NCBI GenBank assembly: GCA_020796225.1
Contig: CM036761.1
Span: forward strand, 32,066,928-32,130,927
DNA: 64,000 bases
Reading direction: 5' to 3'
Source of the DNA: Arion vulgaris
Taxonomy: Eukaryota; Mollusca; Gastropoda; Stylommatophora; Arionidae
The notes below the pieces were generated by a model that saw only the letters and a program-made list of their open reading frames with translations, was not told the origin of the DNA and searched no databases. This document shows, in pieces, positions 43,085 to 54,072 of this stretch; positions within the stretch are counted from its first letter, which is position 1; each line of letters starts with the position of its first letter. The position numbers and the translations under genes are program-made.

Positions 43085-43257
43085 ACGTTGTGACAACGTA
43101 TGCGCCTACAAGTAGGACTGCACATCTGATTTATGCTATGCTTTTTATTTACTAGGTAGCTTCCCTAGGTCCTACATCAGTCGCCTCTTGCGACATGTCA
43201 TGTCTATTGCAGTGGTACTATTCTTTGCTTCCCATGTGGGCCCCGAACACACGAGCA
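43085..43257 (-). mobile_element. SINE-A, 3-prime truncated
   Basis: Reversed: tatgcgcctacaagtaggac, ttactaggtagcttccctag, cagtcgcctcttgcgacatg, ttgcttcccatgtgggcccc. Confidence 0.82.
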
Positions 43258-43552
43258 TAATACAATTCAGAAATAGAAGAAACAATTCCTCAACTGTATC
43301 TGTTATTTACAAAACTGTAAAATCTTCAGGGGTGGTGATTTAACTTCCTGATTTCAACTTTGAATACTGCAATAAAAAATAAAATATTCAATAAAACTCT
43401 GATTTCTGAAAATTCGATTTAAACGTTAAATTAATTATGCTGTCATTTTAAAATTAAGCTAGTTTTAAAATTGCATAACTGCGAAAAGGTTACGACAAGC
43501 TAAAGTCGGTCGCACTTCCTGTCCTATAGAATAATAATAATTATTATTATCG
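43258..43552. other. no gene seen
   Basis: No supported feature. Confidence 0.4.
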
Positions 43553-43803
43553 CTTGTGTGGTACCGGGGCCTGAAATGGAAGCAAAGAATGGTACCTACA
43601 AGGCATCTCGTACGAGGTGATTGAAGTAGGGGCTTAGGGAAGCTAACCTAGTAAATAAAAAGCGTCACATTAATTGGATGTGCAGGGCTACTTGTAGGCG
43701 CATAACTGGCACAACGTACAATCGCTCTTAGACGTGGATCACATACATATGATACATAGTTGTTAGTAAGTGGTCATATGAAGCGTTTGCAACAGAAGCG
43801 AGA
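43553..43803 (+). mobile_element. SINE-A
   Basis: gtgtggtaccggggcctg, aggcatctcgtacgaggtga, gtaggcgcataactggcaca, gttgttagtaagtggtcat, gcgtttgcaacagaagcga. Tail worn. Confidence 0.85.
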
Positions 43804-44121
43804 AATAGATAATAATTATAAAGTAAGCAGATCTTTGAAATAAAATCTTCCACCCACACATGTGCAACTGAACGAATGTGAAATCTGTCTTTAATAACGA
43901 CAGTTGAATTATAACATGACAGTTTGCACTTGTGATCATATAGGAAGGTAACTAGATACATACATGATTTCGTTGACAAGCTAACCATCATTACTCAAAG
44001 TTTAGAAAAGATGGTTAACATTTAATAAGGTAACATAATTGCTGATACTATCTCTACGGGATAAATGACTTACTTTTTCTGTTTACTTTATACTGGCTTG
44101 AGAAGTAGGGTGTCTAGTGTG

Positions 44122-44460
44122 AGTTTGTCATCATTAAATAGTTTGTCTTGAGCAGAACTTTGACCTAACATTCCTTCGGAATGTATTCATAAGCAAGATA
44201 GACCGCCTCTGCAGCCGCCATTGTCAAATCATCAGTCACATCATGAAAACATCTTCTCCGTGGTCGTTCTCTTCTCCTCTTTGCAGGTATGTCTACTTTG
44301 ATAATGTTATTCTTCAGCCCTTTTTTCTCTTTTTATATGTCCAAAATAAATCAATTTTTCTCATTCATATTTGTATCATCAGCCAGTTTTCTATGATTTC
44401 GCGTTTTTGTCTCGATAGATATATTTGTTCTGTTCGCCCTTGTCTTTGATATATATTAAT
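44122..44460 (-). mobile_element. LINE-H 3-prime end
   Basis: tcattaaatagtttgtcttg, ccttcggaatgtattcataa, aaatcatcagtcacatcatg, ggtcgttctcttctcctctt, ctttttatatgtccaaaata match 22898-23230. Family-level coding traces only. Confidence 0.7.
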
Positions 44461-44578
44461 ATTCTTCTGTAAACCTTGTATTCAAAAGCACATACATGTT
44501 TTCCCTGTATTGTTGCATGTTCATGTTTTACACTCATACGTTGCAACTGGAAATGTGCATGATATTAGTATTCTGATC

Positions 44579-44834
44579 TTCTTTATTTACTTTGCGTTCT
44601 TTCTTTACGACCAATTTTAATCACTCTTTGTGATATGTTTGATCTTCGGCAAGAACCTATATACGTTGCACATTGGTTTGGTTGGCCCCTATACGCATAG
44701 ACTTCTACACGTTTAGGAAACGTGCATCTGATTGCAGCTAAACTTCCTTAGTCACCTCTTACGACATGCGTGACAGGTAACAGCGGTTCTATTTTTTACT
44801 CCCCAAATATGGGCCCCGGTAACCACTCGGGCGT
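44579..44834 (-). mobile_element. SINE-B inserted in a LINE
   Basis: Reversed SINE-B: actttgcgttctttctttac, gaccaattttaatcactctt, gttgcacattggtttggttg, tagtcacctcttacgacatg, ccggtaaccactcgggc. A perfect 11-bp duplication gtattctgatc lies at 44568-44578 and 44835-44845. LINE sequence continues after it. Confidence 0.92.
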
Positions 44835-44845
44835 GTATTCTGATC

Positions 44846-45060
44846 AGTTTCATTCCATACTGTGTGTAGTTGTTTAATTTTGTGTCAGAACAAGTCTGTT
44901 TATCCTTCATTCCCTTTGAATATGTTGTTAGCAGTGAACCGAGATATTCAAAACTATTTACATTTTGTATTTTCTCTCCGTTGATAAAAATATCATTTGA
45001 CTTGCTTGTTTTATCTGTTGTCATTATTGTGATGCGAATTTGTACACACACATATATATT
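44846..45060 (-). pseudogene. LINE RT fragment (motifs D-E)
   Basis: Minus strand: TIMTTDKTSKSNDIFINGEK, IQNVNSFEYLGSLLTTYSKG, MKDKQTCSDTKLNNYTQYG. This is the 'K(T)xxM ... FxYLGS' region that follows the FADD box in LINE reverse transcriptases. The rest is missing. Confidence 0.7.
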
Positions 45061-45234
45061 AACTTGTATCATACGCACATTAGAGGAACGTGTTTTACGA
45101 GATTGTGTTACAATAATAATACTAATATACGGTGCTCTTACACAATCTATTATACATTTTTTTCTAATGTTACGCACCAGGGAGTGCAATGTTTTAGTTA
45201 TCTTATGTTTTAATGATTATTAATGGTTTTATAT

Positions 45235-45262
45235 CATTTAGTTATATATATATATATATAAA
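45235..45262. repeat. (TA)n microsatellite
   Basis: Short TA tract; another ends element X at about 45528-45552. Confidence 0.9.
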
Positions 45263-45299
45263 CGTATCGACTTTGTCTTTCCTTTGTATGAAACAGTAG

Positions 45300-45552
45300 G
45301 GTAGAGAGGGGGTTTGTGCAAAATTGGCAAGGCACATTCTCCATATCAGCTGCCCAGGCTAGGCTGATGACAGAGTTGTGTGGAAAGTCAAATTGCGAAA
45401 GGACTCAAGAGTCTTTGAGAAGAGACTTATGTATGAGCTGAACGACAAGAGAGAAAACGAAAACTCAGAAGATGTCACAATAAATCACTTGCCAATTGAC
45501 CGTCTGTAAAGACGAAAAAGGCCATGTATATATATATATATATATATATAAT
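45300..45552 (+). pseudogene. unclassified element X, C-terminal coding fragment
   Basis: Encodes DDRVVWKVKLRKDSRVFEKR, LMYELNDKRENENSEDVTIN, HLPIDRL and a stop, then agacgaaaaaggcc and a (TA)n tail. The copy at 9925-10255 (-) shares the C-terminus. The upstream part (gttgtgtggaaagtcaaa) has no recognised motif. Possibly a LINE-like element, unproven. Confidence 0.55.
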
Positions 45553-46029
45553 GTCTAAATTATCTTGCAAATGATTGTGTTTCAGTTCTATGGTTTGATT
45601 CGTGAGGTTGTACATTCTGAACGGTCTGTCAGGCTTCTTGTTTAATTGTAAGAGTTAAGACTAATGGTTTAGACATTAGCATGACAGAAACATAGAGTCA
45701 GAAGGTCAAGCATATAAATGATTTGCCCAATTAATTTACGTATTTCTTGTACAGTCAAGAATATTCACATTAATGGTATAGGAATTACGTGCAGGAAATA
45801 CAAATATAACCCAAGTTCAACGGATGGTAAACCAGATGTCAACAGTTGCGATTACACCAAAAGTGGGAGAATGGTTCAAGAAAGATCGAAAAATGTCTAA
45901 ACCCTTAACAAAGCTCTTGTGAATGGAAGTAAAAATATGAGATAATTGGAAAACAAGCTTTATAATTAATCAGCTCATAGCCAATAACGACAGGAATGCT
46001 CGCTTTGTCTTCATCTTTCTTGAATTATA
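45553..46029. other. no gene seen
   Basis: No supported feature. Confidence 0.4.
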
Positions 46030-46480
46030 TTTTTCCACACATCGTCAGGATAAGAAAAGATGTTCATAGTTTGCTCTTTTCTGCGCTACTCTCACTGCGC
46101 CTGTTGTGTATGTTGTCCATCTTTTCCTTGGCGACATTTTGCTTTGTATCAAAGGTATCTGAATATCATTAATAGCATTAATTACACGCTGAATGTTTAT
46201 TGTAATTTGCTTTTATGATCAAACAATTTAATTTGTTGTTTCTTGATGAATTCTAGTACTGTCGTTGTACTAATATTTTTTTTACTGATGTCTTCATTCC
46301 TAAATGTATGTTTTCTTGCTATTTCCATCACTCTTCTTAGATACTTCTTCTGTTTCATGACTTGTTCTCTTTTGTTGTTTGATGTAAATGCTCAGGTACA
46401 GCACTGATAGCATAATGTTATGAGAAAGACCATGTTGTACACTGCATTTTTAGTATTAGTAGTGACAGGAATATTTGAGA
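46030..46480 (-). pseudogene. LINE C-terminal remnant
   Basis: Minus strand: MKQKKYLRRVMEIARKHTFR, NEDISKKNISTTTVLEFIKK, QQIKLFDH, and after breaks KMSPRKRWTTYTTGAVRVAQ, KRANYEHLFLS and a stop. The RNxxI..LEFIxxxQ..FxH order is the usual LINE C-terminal region (compare RNENIRSIVG..YIEKQRFKWFGH at 57.5-58.4 kb). Confidence 0.7.
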
Positions 46481-47414
46481 ACTACCAGCCACCTCATACC
46501 GTAATCTATTATTCATAATAATATGTATTATTATATTTTGTCACATTTATGTATGTTATCTTGTCTTTTTTGTGACATATTATTTAACTTCTACATTAAT
46601 ACAAGACTTACCCTTCTGATTTCTTTTGTACAATCTACATTGATATACATGAAATATAAGAGTAATACATTCCCTTTCTACTGTAGATAGACGGACAACC
46701 AAAAGATATGTATGATGTGCTTTGATGTTGGTTCAATTAAAAAAAAAGAATACATTTCCAGTTAGGGGAAATTGATTTCTTGACATCTGTCCACGTGTGA
46801 TGTTGTTCTGGTTGGTGTGTGTTTGAGTTTTATTGAATTTATGCTGGAAATCTGCAAAGGCGTGTTTGTTTACTTTCATTTCGTGCTATAAAGCTAGATC
46901 TTGTAATATTACAGACATACAGTGAAAGTTGATTCAGTTTAAATTTACATCTTCTTCTTACTACGATCGTTCAACATGTTTACATAGCAGTGTCATATTT
47001 AATAATAAACTCAATCGTTGCTAAAACTGTTTGTTCTCTACGTGTAATTTGTTATAAAGTGTTGTGTTTCTGGGCAGCATTCTTGTATGAATTGGATGAA
47101 CATGTGACATCATGTGAAATTTGATTTGTGAAGTGTTTGCTTGTGTCACAAGAGCACAGCGGAGAAGTGAATATACACCGTCTGAGCATTGCTTGCATAG
47201 TCTGTTATGTTCTGTCATGATATGAAAAATAGTAATCTGCGTTGGCGGGGGAGAATATGATAATCATCGTTGAGCAAACTATATTCTTTTTTAAAAGGCA
47301 TTTCTGGCTTGGTATCAAATATGTGAGTCTATTATATGTCTGCTCATATCCGCATCTCTTAATTACTTGTGTGCGTATATTTCCTTCCTGGTTTTTTTTG
47401 TTTTGGTTTTTTTT
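46481..47414. other. no gene seen
   Basis: No supported feature in over 900 bp. Confidence 0.4.
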
Positions 47415-47610
47415 TGCGATCCAGAAGCACGTGTACTTTCAGCTCGTCGGCTCGGTGCCATGGATATCGTAACCCTTCGGTTCGGTTCCACGAACACCGT
47501 AAATCTGGAGAACCTATGGCTTTTCTGCCAGCCCGTGGAATTGAACCACACTCACAGGGAGCTTGTCACCCGTCGTCCAATACGCTACGAACACAATGGG
47601 CAAGCATACT
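47415..47610 (-). mobile_element. SINE-E
   Basis: Reversed: gatccagaagcacgtgtact, ccatggatatcgtaaccctt, cacgaacaccgtaaatctgg, gtggaattgaacc (B box reversed), acccgtcgtccaatacgcta. Matches 25128-25350. Confidence 0.85.
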
Positions 47611-47744
47611 TCCTTCCTGGTAAACCACAATGTTATGATACCAGTTGGAGTTATCTTCTCGTTTCAGTTGCCAGGAAGACTTACTAAGACATTAACTAAG
47701 GACGCATCTCACTTGTAAAAGTTTACTGCTATTGAGAGCTTGTA

Positions 47745-47912
47745 ATCTTCTTCTTCTTCTATTCCATCATTAACTTCTTTATACAAATGGTGTTGGGGGC
47801 ATAGTGATCGTGTGTGTGCTTGTTTTAAGACACTTTGTAAGCTGATATTCATTTTAGTAAGGCTGTTCTTGATGCCATCGATCCCTCTTTTGCGTGGTCT
47901 TCCTCATGATTT
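47745..47912 (-). mobile_element. LINE 3-prime end, (GAA)n tail
   Basis: Minus strand encodes GRPRKRGIDGIKNSLTKMNI, SLQSVLKQAHTRSLCPQ, then HLYKEVNDGIEEEEE as the tail enters GAA repeats. 56275-56370 (+) is related (GRPRKR then DINNNFKDINTK). Confidence 0.7.
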
Positions 47913-48527
47913 GTAGAGCTTGTAATCAGTTTATCAATTATTAGTTACATGATGACTATCATAACGTCCATCCGGACACTGCCTTACGTGATCCCATCCC
48001 CGACCCAACAAATCCAACAGCGTCCAGTGGTCCAATACGTCAGTTCGATGTTAAATTAAGCAATCTTAATTAACATATTTGAACTAAGCATATATGATCA
48101 AAAAAAGCTGTCCAAATTTAATAGTTCCAACTTTTATCACTCTTAAGTGTTTTTTTTTATGTGGCACACAACAAATAGATAACGATGACAATGATAACAT
48201 AGTGGGTACGGCCATAACTTTGTAAGCGCCTGGTCTTCGTTCAATGTCTCAGTGAATGCACCAACCGTGCATGCACTTAGTTCTACTAAACCTCATTTGA
48301 GTCCCAAAAGAGCACTAGGAATTAAAAACACCGGCCTGATGTTGACCCCTTTGATGTTGAATTTATGATGTTAAAATAACGCTGTAATACCGTACCACTC
48401 AATATACTTCATAGAATGAAAAATGGTTCCTTTACTTACTTACACAAATAGTCCATCAATTTTATAATTAAATTTACTTATATAAATAGTATCGATTTTC
48501 TACTTACTCAATATGTGGAGCGCCATT

Positions 48528-48790
48528 CTTCTTCTTCTTCACCCTTTGACCCCATGGAGGCATAGTTCCACATTTAAGGCCTTCCAAGCCTGCCTATCCA
48601 AGATGATCTTTTTCAGATCTCTACCCATTTTCTTGCCATGAGTCTCTCCTTGCGTGGAGAGCGTTATTGATGATGCGTTATTTTTCTATATTGATTTCAA
48701 CAAGTTCCTTCTCTCTAAACTCAAAATGTAATCTGTACATCTTCTTCCCGCTGCACTCTATAGCTTGAAGTCCTTGGTGTGAACGTCGAT
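48528..48790 (-). mobile_element. unnamed repeat with GAA tail
   Basis: Starts on the plus strand with cttcttcttcttc followed by accctttgaccccatggagg. The reversed poly-GAA tail suggests a retroposed element, probably a LINE 3-prime end. No second copy in this window. Confidence 0.4.
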
Positions 48791-48799
48791 CCACTATAT

Positions 48800-49249
48800 C
48801 AGAGATCTCTGTGGCGTTGAGGTTAGGTGTACGTCTCTCTTGTCAAATGTACCAGGTTCGCTCCTTCGTGGAGTCATCTGGATTATTTTTCACTGTTATT
48901 GTTTTCAGATTCCTGATCTCAGTGTAGGTGAGATTCCATTTATTGCACTATCGGAGACGGGCGATAAAACGTAGGTCCCGTGTTCAATTTGAGCACGTTA
49001 AAGAACTCTTTTGGCAGTTAGAAATCGAGACGAGGAGGCTGGAACGCCGCTGTCCGGGAAAAAATTATTAGAGAAGATTAAATATAAATTTCGACAAAAT
49101 ATCTTCACTATCTTCAAAATTGGATCGGGGACAACCGCCGGGGTTACGAGTTCGTGCAATGCAGCTGATATTTCCCTGTATAAAAAAAGATATCTGAGCA
49201 CAACTGGTTACTGATCCAAGTGCAAGGATATTTGTCATATCAATCAATC
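48800..49249 (+). mobile_element. SINE-D, full-length
   Basis: gatctctgtggcgttgaggt, gtaccaggttcgctccttcg, ctgatctcagtgtaggtgag, gagcacgttaaagaactctt, gggttacgagttcgtgcaat, ggttactgatccaagtgcaa, (CAAT)n tail. Confidence 0.85.
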
Positions 49250-49774
49250 AACCGCTATACCAGTAGGGCGCCTATGTATACATACACTTTCACTGATTAA
49301 GGGACATATTCGACGATGCATTTGATGAAAACAAACTGGAATACTGCATAGAATAAGATTGCTACCAGGTCTCCCATTGTGTAAACATGATTTATTTCAA
49401 ATTATCATTTTCTATCGCATTTAACTTTTCTCAGTTTTTGGCAATGAGACCATCTTTCCACACTTTGGAAAATACCTGTTTAACGTGTATTCAAATTGCT
49501 AGAATCGTTTCCCTAACATGATACACATCTTCTGCTGTCTGAGACAGGTAGAAAATGTGGTATACTGCACTGTAACATTCTGTACACCTATGTTGCTTGA
49601 AACATTCAGTTCTGCTCCGTTTGCAAGCATCACCTCAGTCTAGGAACTATTTGTTTCTTAGAGTTCTCTACACACATTGTAAGGCTGATTAGACGATAAC
49701 TTGAAACTATTAAAATGTATTTTGCTTTCTTAAGTGAAAGTAAAGGAACCCTTTCATACCTCGTGGTATATAAG
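49250..49774. other. no gene seen
   Basis: No supported feature. Confidence 0.4.
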
Positions 49775-50012
49775 GTCAATTCAGTGTTAGGCTTGTATTT
49801 TTCATTGAAGGTCGGCACACTATGGGTGATATGGTCAGCATCACGCTGGCCGCCTTTACTTTCCCAGAGCATGTCTGGTACCCAGTTGAGGCTGGGTCGA
49901 CCTGAGAGCCGTCGCGGTCGGGAAAAATTCCACGCGCATTGCTGGAGCTGAACCCAGACCACCAGCCTTGAGAAGCGAGTTCACTAACAACTACGCTACA
50001 GCGGCTCTCTTT
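49775..50012 (-). mobile_element. SINE-F, full-length
   Basis: On the minus strand: agagccgctgtagcgtagtt, gttagtgaactcgcttctca, a B-box-like gggttcagctcc, then ggctctcaggtcgacccagc, ctgggtaccagacatgctct and caagcctaacac. The only copy here with a head. Confidence 0.8.
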
Positions 50013-50049
50013 CTTAAGTATGCTTAGAATGAAATCTTCTCTTCGTATT

Positions 50050-50120
50050 TACGGTCATCATCATCATCAGGTGCCGCACCAGCTGGTTTATGCGATCATG
50101 GATCTTTACGTTTATGGTAC
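50050..50120 (-). mobile_element. LINE-K 3-prime tail
   Basis: catcatcatcatcaggtgcc, gcaccagctggtttatgcga, tcatggatct matches the start (reversed 3-prime end) of 50805-51141. Confidence 0.7.
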
Positions 50121-50284
50121 AATTCCCAAATCCCACCTACGCTTACATATCTCTCTAATTCGATCGTATGTGTTAAGCGCATATTATTATCCAAGATATC
50201 GCTGACTGCATCTGAGCCAAGTGACTGTTTCACCGAGATTGAACATAGTGATGCCACTTTCTCCTAGCAACATTAGTTATCACG

Positions 50285-50505
50285 TAGCAGAATTGGTGAA
50301 GCCTTTACATTGCTTTCCGAAGATCCTAGGTTCGAATTCGGACTGCGCCGTTCTATGCATTGTTGCTTTTTTCCAGATACCCCTAGGATTGCTGCCGGAG
50401 CTACGAAGTTCGTGCTTTGTGCAATACTCTCGGTAGATAATGCCACAATTCTGAGGAGAGGGACCGAGATATATCAGGTAAATCCCAGTACATTGAAGTA
50501 AATCC
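50285..50505 (+). mobile_element. SINE-C
   Basis: Head gcagaattggtgaagccttt (A box worn), B-box ggttcgaattcg at ~50330, body taggattgctgccggagcta, ttgtgcaatactctcggtag, ending at ..gtacattgaagtaaatc. Confidence 0.8.
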
Positions 50506-50804
50506 TCCGACTTGTAGAGACAGATCAGTAGTAGGTGACTGTCCGTTATTTTGGTGTATCTAATTTTGTGTTACCTATCTCTGGCACTCAATTTTAGTAT
50601 TTGGTTTTATTTATCAAGTTATTCTCTATACTATATTGAAACTAGCAGGGCTGCATAAAGTTTACCTATAAGAATGTTGCTATTCTCATCCAGTATAAAA
50701 ATATGTTTTAATGATGAGTATTTAAAAACAAATATAACTAGTAATCGATATATTGTTCTTTGTTGGGCTGATGTATAGTACTCGCATCTCGTTAAAAAAT
50801 TCAT

Positions 50805-51141
50805 CATCAGGTGCCGTGCCGGCTGGCGTAAGCGATCATGGATCTCCTCAAATCTATGTCGTTGGTGTTTGCTAACAACTCAGATGTTGACGCTCTACCG
50901 TGCCATGAAGTCAAACAATCCAAATTTGTCTCTCTCTCTGACTTCCTCTGTCTCGTCTACCCTCAATTTTTTCGGTTGTCACAATGTGTTCTAAACCTCA
51001 CTTCGTCATCACATGTCCGAAAAATGATGACAGGCTCTTTCTTATATTGATGATAAGCTTTCTCTGTGTCTTGATCTCATTCAACACCTCAACATTAGTC
51101 ATTTTAGCAGTCCATGGATTCTCATCATTCTTCTGTAATAT
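50805..51141 (-). mobile_element. LINE-K 3-prime end
   Basis: catcatcaggtgccgtgccg, ggcgtaagcgatcatggatc, caactcagatgttgacgctc, gtgccatgaagtcaaacaat, ttgtcacaatgtgttctaaa, ctcaacattagtcattttag match 27840-28115 on the same strand. Confidence 0.8.
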
Positions 51142-51211
51142 GTCTTCTTTAATGTAAAATAATGTTTACAAATTAATATACTTAATTTCTTGGATTAAGG
51201 CGTGAAGATAT

Positions 51212-51345
51212 CGTGCAAGTGATTTCTGATCTTATTGCTGGTGCGATCGAATTCCTAGTCAAGATCGAAGATAGACAATGAAAGGTAGGTTTACTTTACA
51301 CGTAGAGCAAGTAAAACAAACCGCTGACAGTGTAAATTATACAAG
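51212..51345 (+). mobile_element. SINE-D core, worn
   Basis: gatcgaattcctagtcaaga, tcgaagatagacaatgaaa and tagagcaagtaaaac resemble the middle of SINE-D. Weak. Confidence 0.4.
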
Positions 51346-51372
51346 TAAAATCGTTTCCAATACAACAATAAT

Positions 51373-51596
51373 TACTCCCGAGTGGATACCGGGGCCCAAA
51401 TTTGAGGTGTAAAGAATAGAACCACTGTTATCTGCCACGCATGTCGTAAGATGCAACTAAGGATGTTTGGCTGAAATCAGATGTATGTGTCCTAAGCGTG
51501 TAGAAGTATATGCGTTTATGGGCCTACCAAATGAATGTGCAACGTATACACGTTCTTGGCAAATATCAAACATATCGCAAAGAGTGAATACAATTG
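51373..51596 (+). mobile_element. SINE-B, left part
   Basis: cccgagtggataccggggcc, caaatttgaggtgtaaagaa, cacgcatgtcgtaagatgca, caacgtatacacgttcttgg, tatcgcaaagagtg. Ends at the LINE insertion; the last 28 bp are at 54073-54100 (cgtaaagagcgaacgcaaag then aagaagaa). Confidence 0.88.
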
Positions 51597-52314
51597 AGAA
51601 AATTGGGAAAGAACTTAGAAGTGAGATAAATGCTACATTCAAAAAAGCAATAAGTGAACCTTGTATGGAGGTAGACATCACACTGACTGAGCTGCAGAGA
51701 GCACTGAAAAAGCTCAGACATAAAAAGGCCCCTGGACCAGATGGAGTATCAAACGACATGCTCAAACAAATAGGCCCAATAGCACATAGTCTTCTACTCC
51801 AGATACTTAACAATAGTCGGAGACAGGGGAGAGTCCCAGACATCTGGTAAAATGCCACATTCCACCCAATTTTCAAAAGTGGAAAAGACAAAAAGGATCC
51901 ACAGAGCTACAGACTTATAATTCTGCTAAGATGCACTGCAAAACTGCTGGAGAGAGTGATAACCACTAGACTCCAGTGGTTTTTAGAATCCAACCATAAA
52001 CTGGATCCAGCCCAGAGAGGCTACAGGTGGCATATAAGCACTGATGACCAAGTAACATACCTCACACAGGACATAGAAAATGGCTTCGAAGAAAAGTAGA
52101 AAACCCTCAGTGTTCTTTGACATGTCCAAGGTCTTCGACAAAGTCTGGAAAGATGGTTTACTACTCAAGCTCCTACGCAGTGGAATATGGGGTAGAATGT
52201 ACTATTGGATAAAGACTTTCTTACCCATAGACAAGCATCTGTAAAATTGGATGGAGTGCACAGTCCCAGATTCGAATTAAGAGGAGGAGTCCCACAGGCA
52301 GCGTACTGTCCCCA

Positions 52315-52632
52315 TTGCTTTTCCTGGTATATATTAATGATCTGCCACAAACTCTGCCCAGACATGTATCACACTCTATCCATGCTGATGATCTAGCTGT
52401 GTGGTACACCTCCGAGTTTCTGGGTCATGCCATCTTTAAACTCCAGGCCAGCCTGAACAGCGTCATAATGTGGGCAAGTAAATGGGGTCTAGAAATAAAC
52501 CGGAGCAAAACTATAGCAACGCTTTTCTCATTGTCAACAAAGGACGAACACTTCAGACTGAAATTTAACAATGATTTCGTTACCCGTTCCCATACTCCAA
52601 CCTTTTGGGAGTTAAACTTGACAGTCGTCTGA
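52315..52632 (+). pseudogene. LINE RT, catalytic segment
   Basis: 105 codons. FLVYINDLPQTLP (motif B end), SIHADDLAVWYTSEFLGHAI (motif C, ADD), KLQASLNSVIMWASKWGLEI and NRSKTIATLFS (motif D). Ends by frameshift at WELNLTVV where the usual YLGVKLD motif E would read (gggagttaaacttgacagtc). Confidence 0.85.
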
Positions 52633-52742
52633 CATGGAAACACCACATTATGGAAATAAACAGAAAGGCTATGAGGAAACAAAGTGTGATGCGGAAGCTG
52701 GCTGGAACTACCTAGGGAGCTGATAGTCGAATCCTGAGTCAG

Positions 52743-53840
52743 GTGTACACTGGTGCAGTTAGACCGACCCTGAAATATGCATCATCGACATGGATATCAG
52801 CAGCCAATTCAAACAAATCGATACTGGAAAAAACACAAAACAGGTGTCTGTGTACTATTTTGGGAGCCATGAAATCTACACCAATTGTAGAAATGGAAAA
52901 GGCAGCCAACATCCAGCCCTTGGAAGACAGAAGGAGGAGAAAAGTGATTCTACAGACTGAAAGGATCAAAAGGATGCCTCACCATCCACTGCATGAAAAA
53001 ATGGCGGCTAGAACAAAGAACAGACTAAAGCGTACAAGTCTAAACCACAAAGCAAAAGAAATTGGAAAGTCATACTTGGAACTACTAAATCATAATTCCA
53101 TTCCTGAAGAATTACTTTTTGAACACTGGGAACCAGACTCAGTAGCACTAAACTTTTCAACCTCCATCCCTAAATTGTTAAGCAAAGATGTCCAGCTTAA
53201 TCTAGTGAAGAAAGCAACTACAATGGAACATCTCCATTACATGTTTCCAGAAGACAGCAGGATAGGAATTTACACAGATGGATCGGCAATGGAGGCAACC
53301 ATGAATGGTGGAGCAGGAGTGTACATTAGGCACCCATATGCTACTACTGTATCTCTAGCGGCCCCTACTGGAAGAATATGTTCCAACTACAAAGCAGAAC
53401 TCTTAGCCCTTCTGATGGCAGCACAGCACATGAATAAACTGCAAACACCTACAGGAAAAATTGTATTTCTTACTGACTCACTGTCAGCTATACACGCCCT
53501 GGAGGCTACATCCGCTGACAGCACTGTACAAAACCTAAAAAGAGAACTTGCTCAGCTTTCAGAAAAGTCAGAAATTCACTTGCAGTGGATTCCATCTCAC
53601 TGTGGCATTGCAGGCAATGTGAGTGTCGATGTCTTAGCTAAGGAGGGCAGTGCCAAAGAGCAAATTTACCAACCCTTGCCTTTTCAAGAGGTCAAAACCT
53701 CCATACAGAGAAAATGTGCAGTAGACTGGAAGACAAACACTGGATATGATTATGTTAAAGACTCCCTCAAAGACCTAAGTAGAACAGACCAGGTCATTAT
53801 ATTTCGACTACGCACGGACACTGCAGACTCAACAGACTAG
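52743..53840 (+). pseudogene. LINE RT thumb plus RNase H domain
   Basis: 365 codons, the longest open frame here. Residues 1-75 are the RT thumb (GAVRPTLKYASSTW, NRCLCTILGAMKSTP). RNase H spans about 172-305: catalytic D179 in IGIYTDGSA, E219 in NYKAELLAL, D245 in FLTDSLSAI, and D296 in GNVSVDVLAKEG, with the QWIPSHCGIAGN strand before it. All four acidic residues are present. The frame ends RLRTDTADSTD at a probable one-base deletion: the alternative frame continues HCRLNRLGISQTALCQC. No start codon is implied at 52743; it is an internal ORF segment. Confidence 0.92.
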
Positions 53841-54061
53841 GAATAAGTCAAACAGCTCTCTGCCAGTGTCAGCAGGTGTAACAGACACCAGAGCATATCC
53901 TCCAAGATTGTCCTCTCCTGGATGAGCTGGGAAGCAACATGTGGCCACACCCAGTCGAACTGAAAACTAAGCTTTGTGGAAATCTGACAGACCTGAAGCT
54001 GACCGCCCAGTTTGTGGTCCACAGTAAATTAAACGCATGCCCAGAGATCGCTGTAGAAGAA
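53815..54061 (+). pseudogene. LINE C-terminal zinc knuckle
   Basis: Frame-shifted continuation: HCRLNRLGISQTALCQCQQV, a stop, then QTPEHILQDCPLLDELGSNM, WPHPVELKTKLCGNLTDLKL, TAQFVVHSKLNACPEIAVEE. Cys-x-Cys..His-x4-Cys as at 28601. Runs straight into the GAA tail (gtagaagaa). Confidence 0.85.
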
Positions 54062-54072
54062 GAATAAAATTG

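Larger units (their letters stand above)
51597..54061 (+). mobile_element. RNase H-bearing LINE inserted in SINE-B
   Basis: 2,465 bp, 5-prime truncated. Flanked by gaatacaattg (51586-51596) and gaataaaattg (54062-54072), 10/11 identical. Joining the flanks rebuilds a complete SINE-B. Coding pieces: KLRHKKAPGPDGVSNDMLKQ (RT N-terminal part), stop near 51849, PIFKSGKDKKDPQSYR, DPAQRGYR, FELRGGVPQ, then SIHADDLAVWY (52315-52632, catalytic ADD), a break, and the 365-codon RNase H frame. A terminal zinc knuckle follows in another frame. Order RT, RNase H, CCHC-like knuckle fits the I-like group of LINEs (I, Nimb, Ingi and relatives); the exact clade is inference. Confidence 0.92.
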
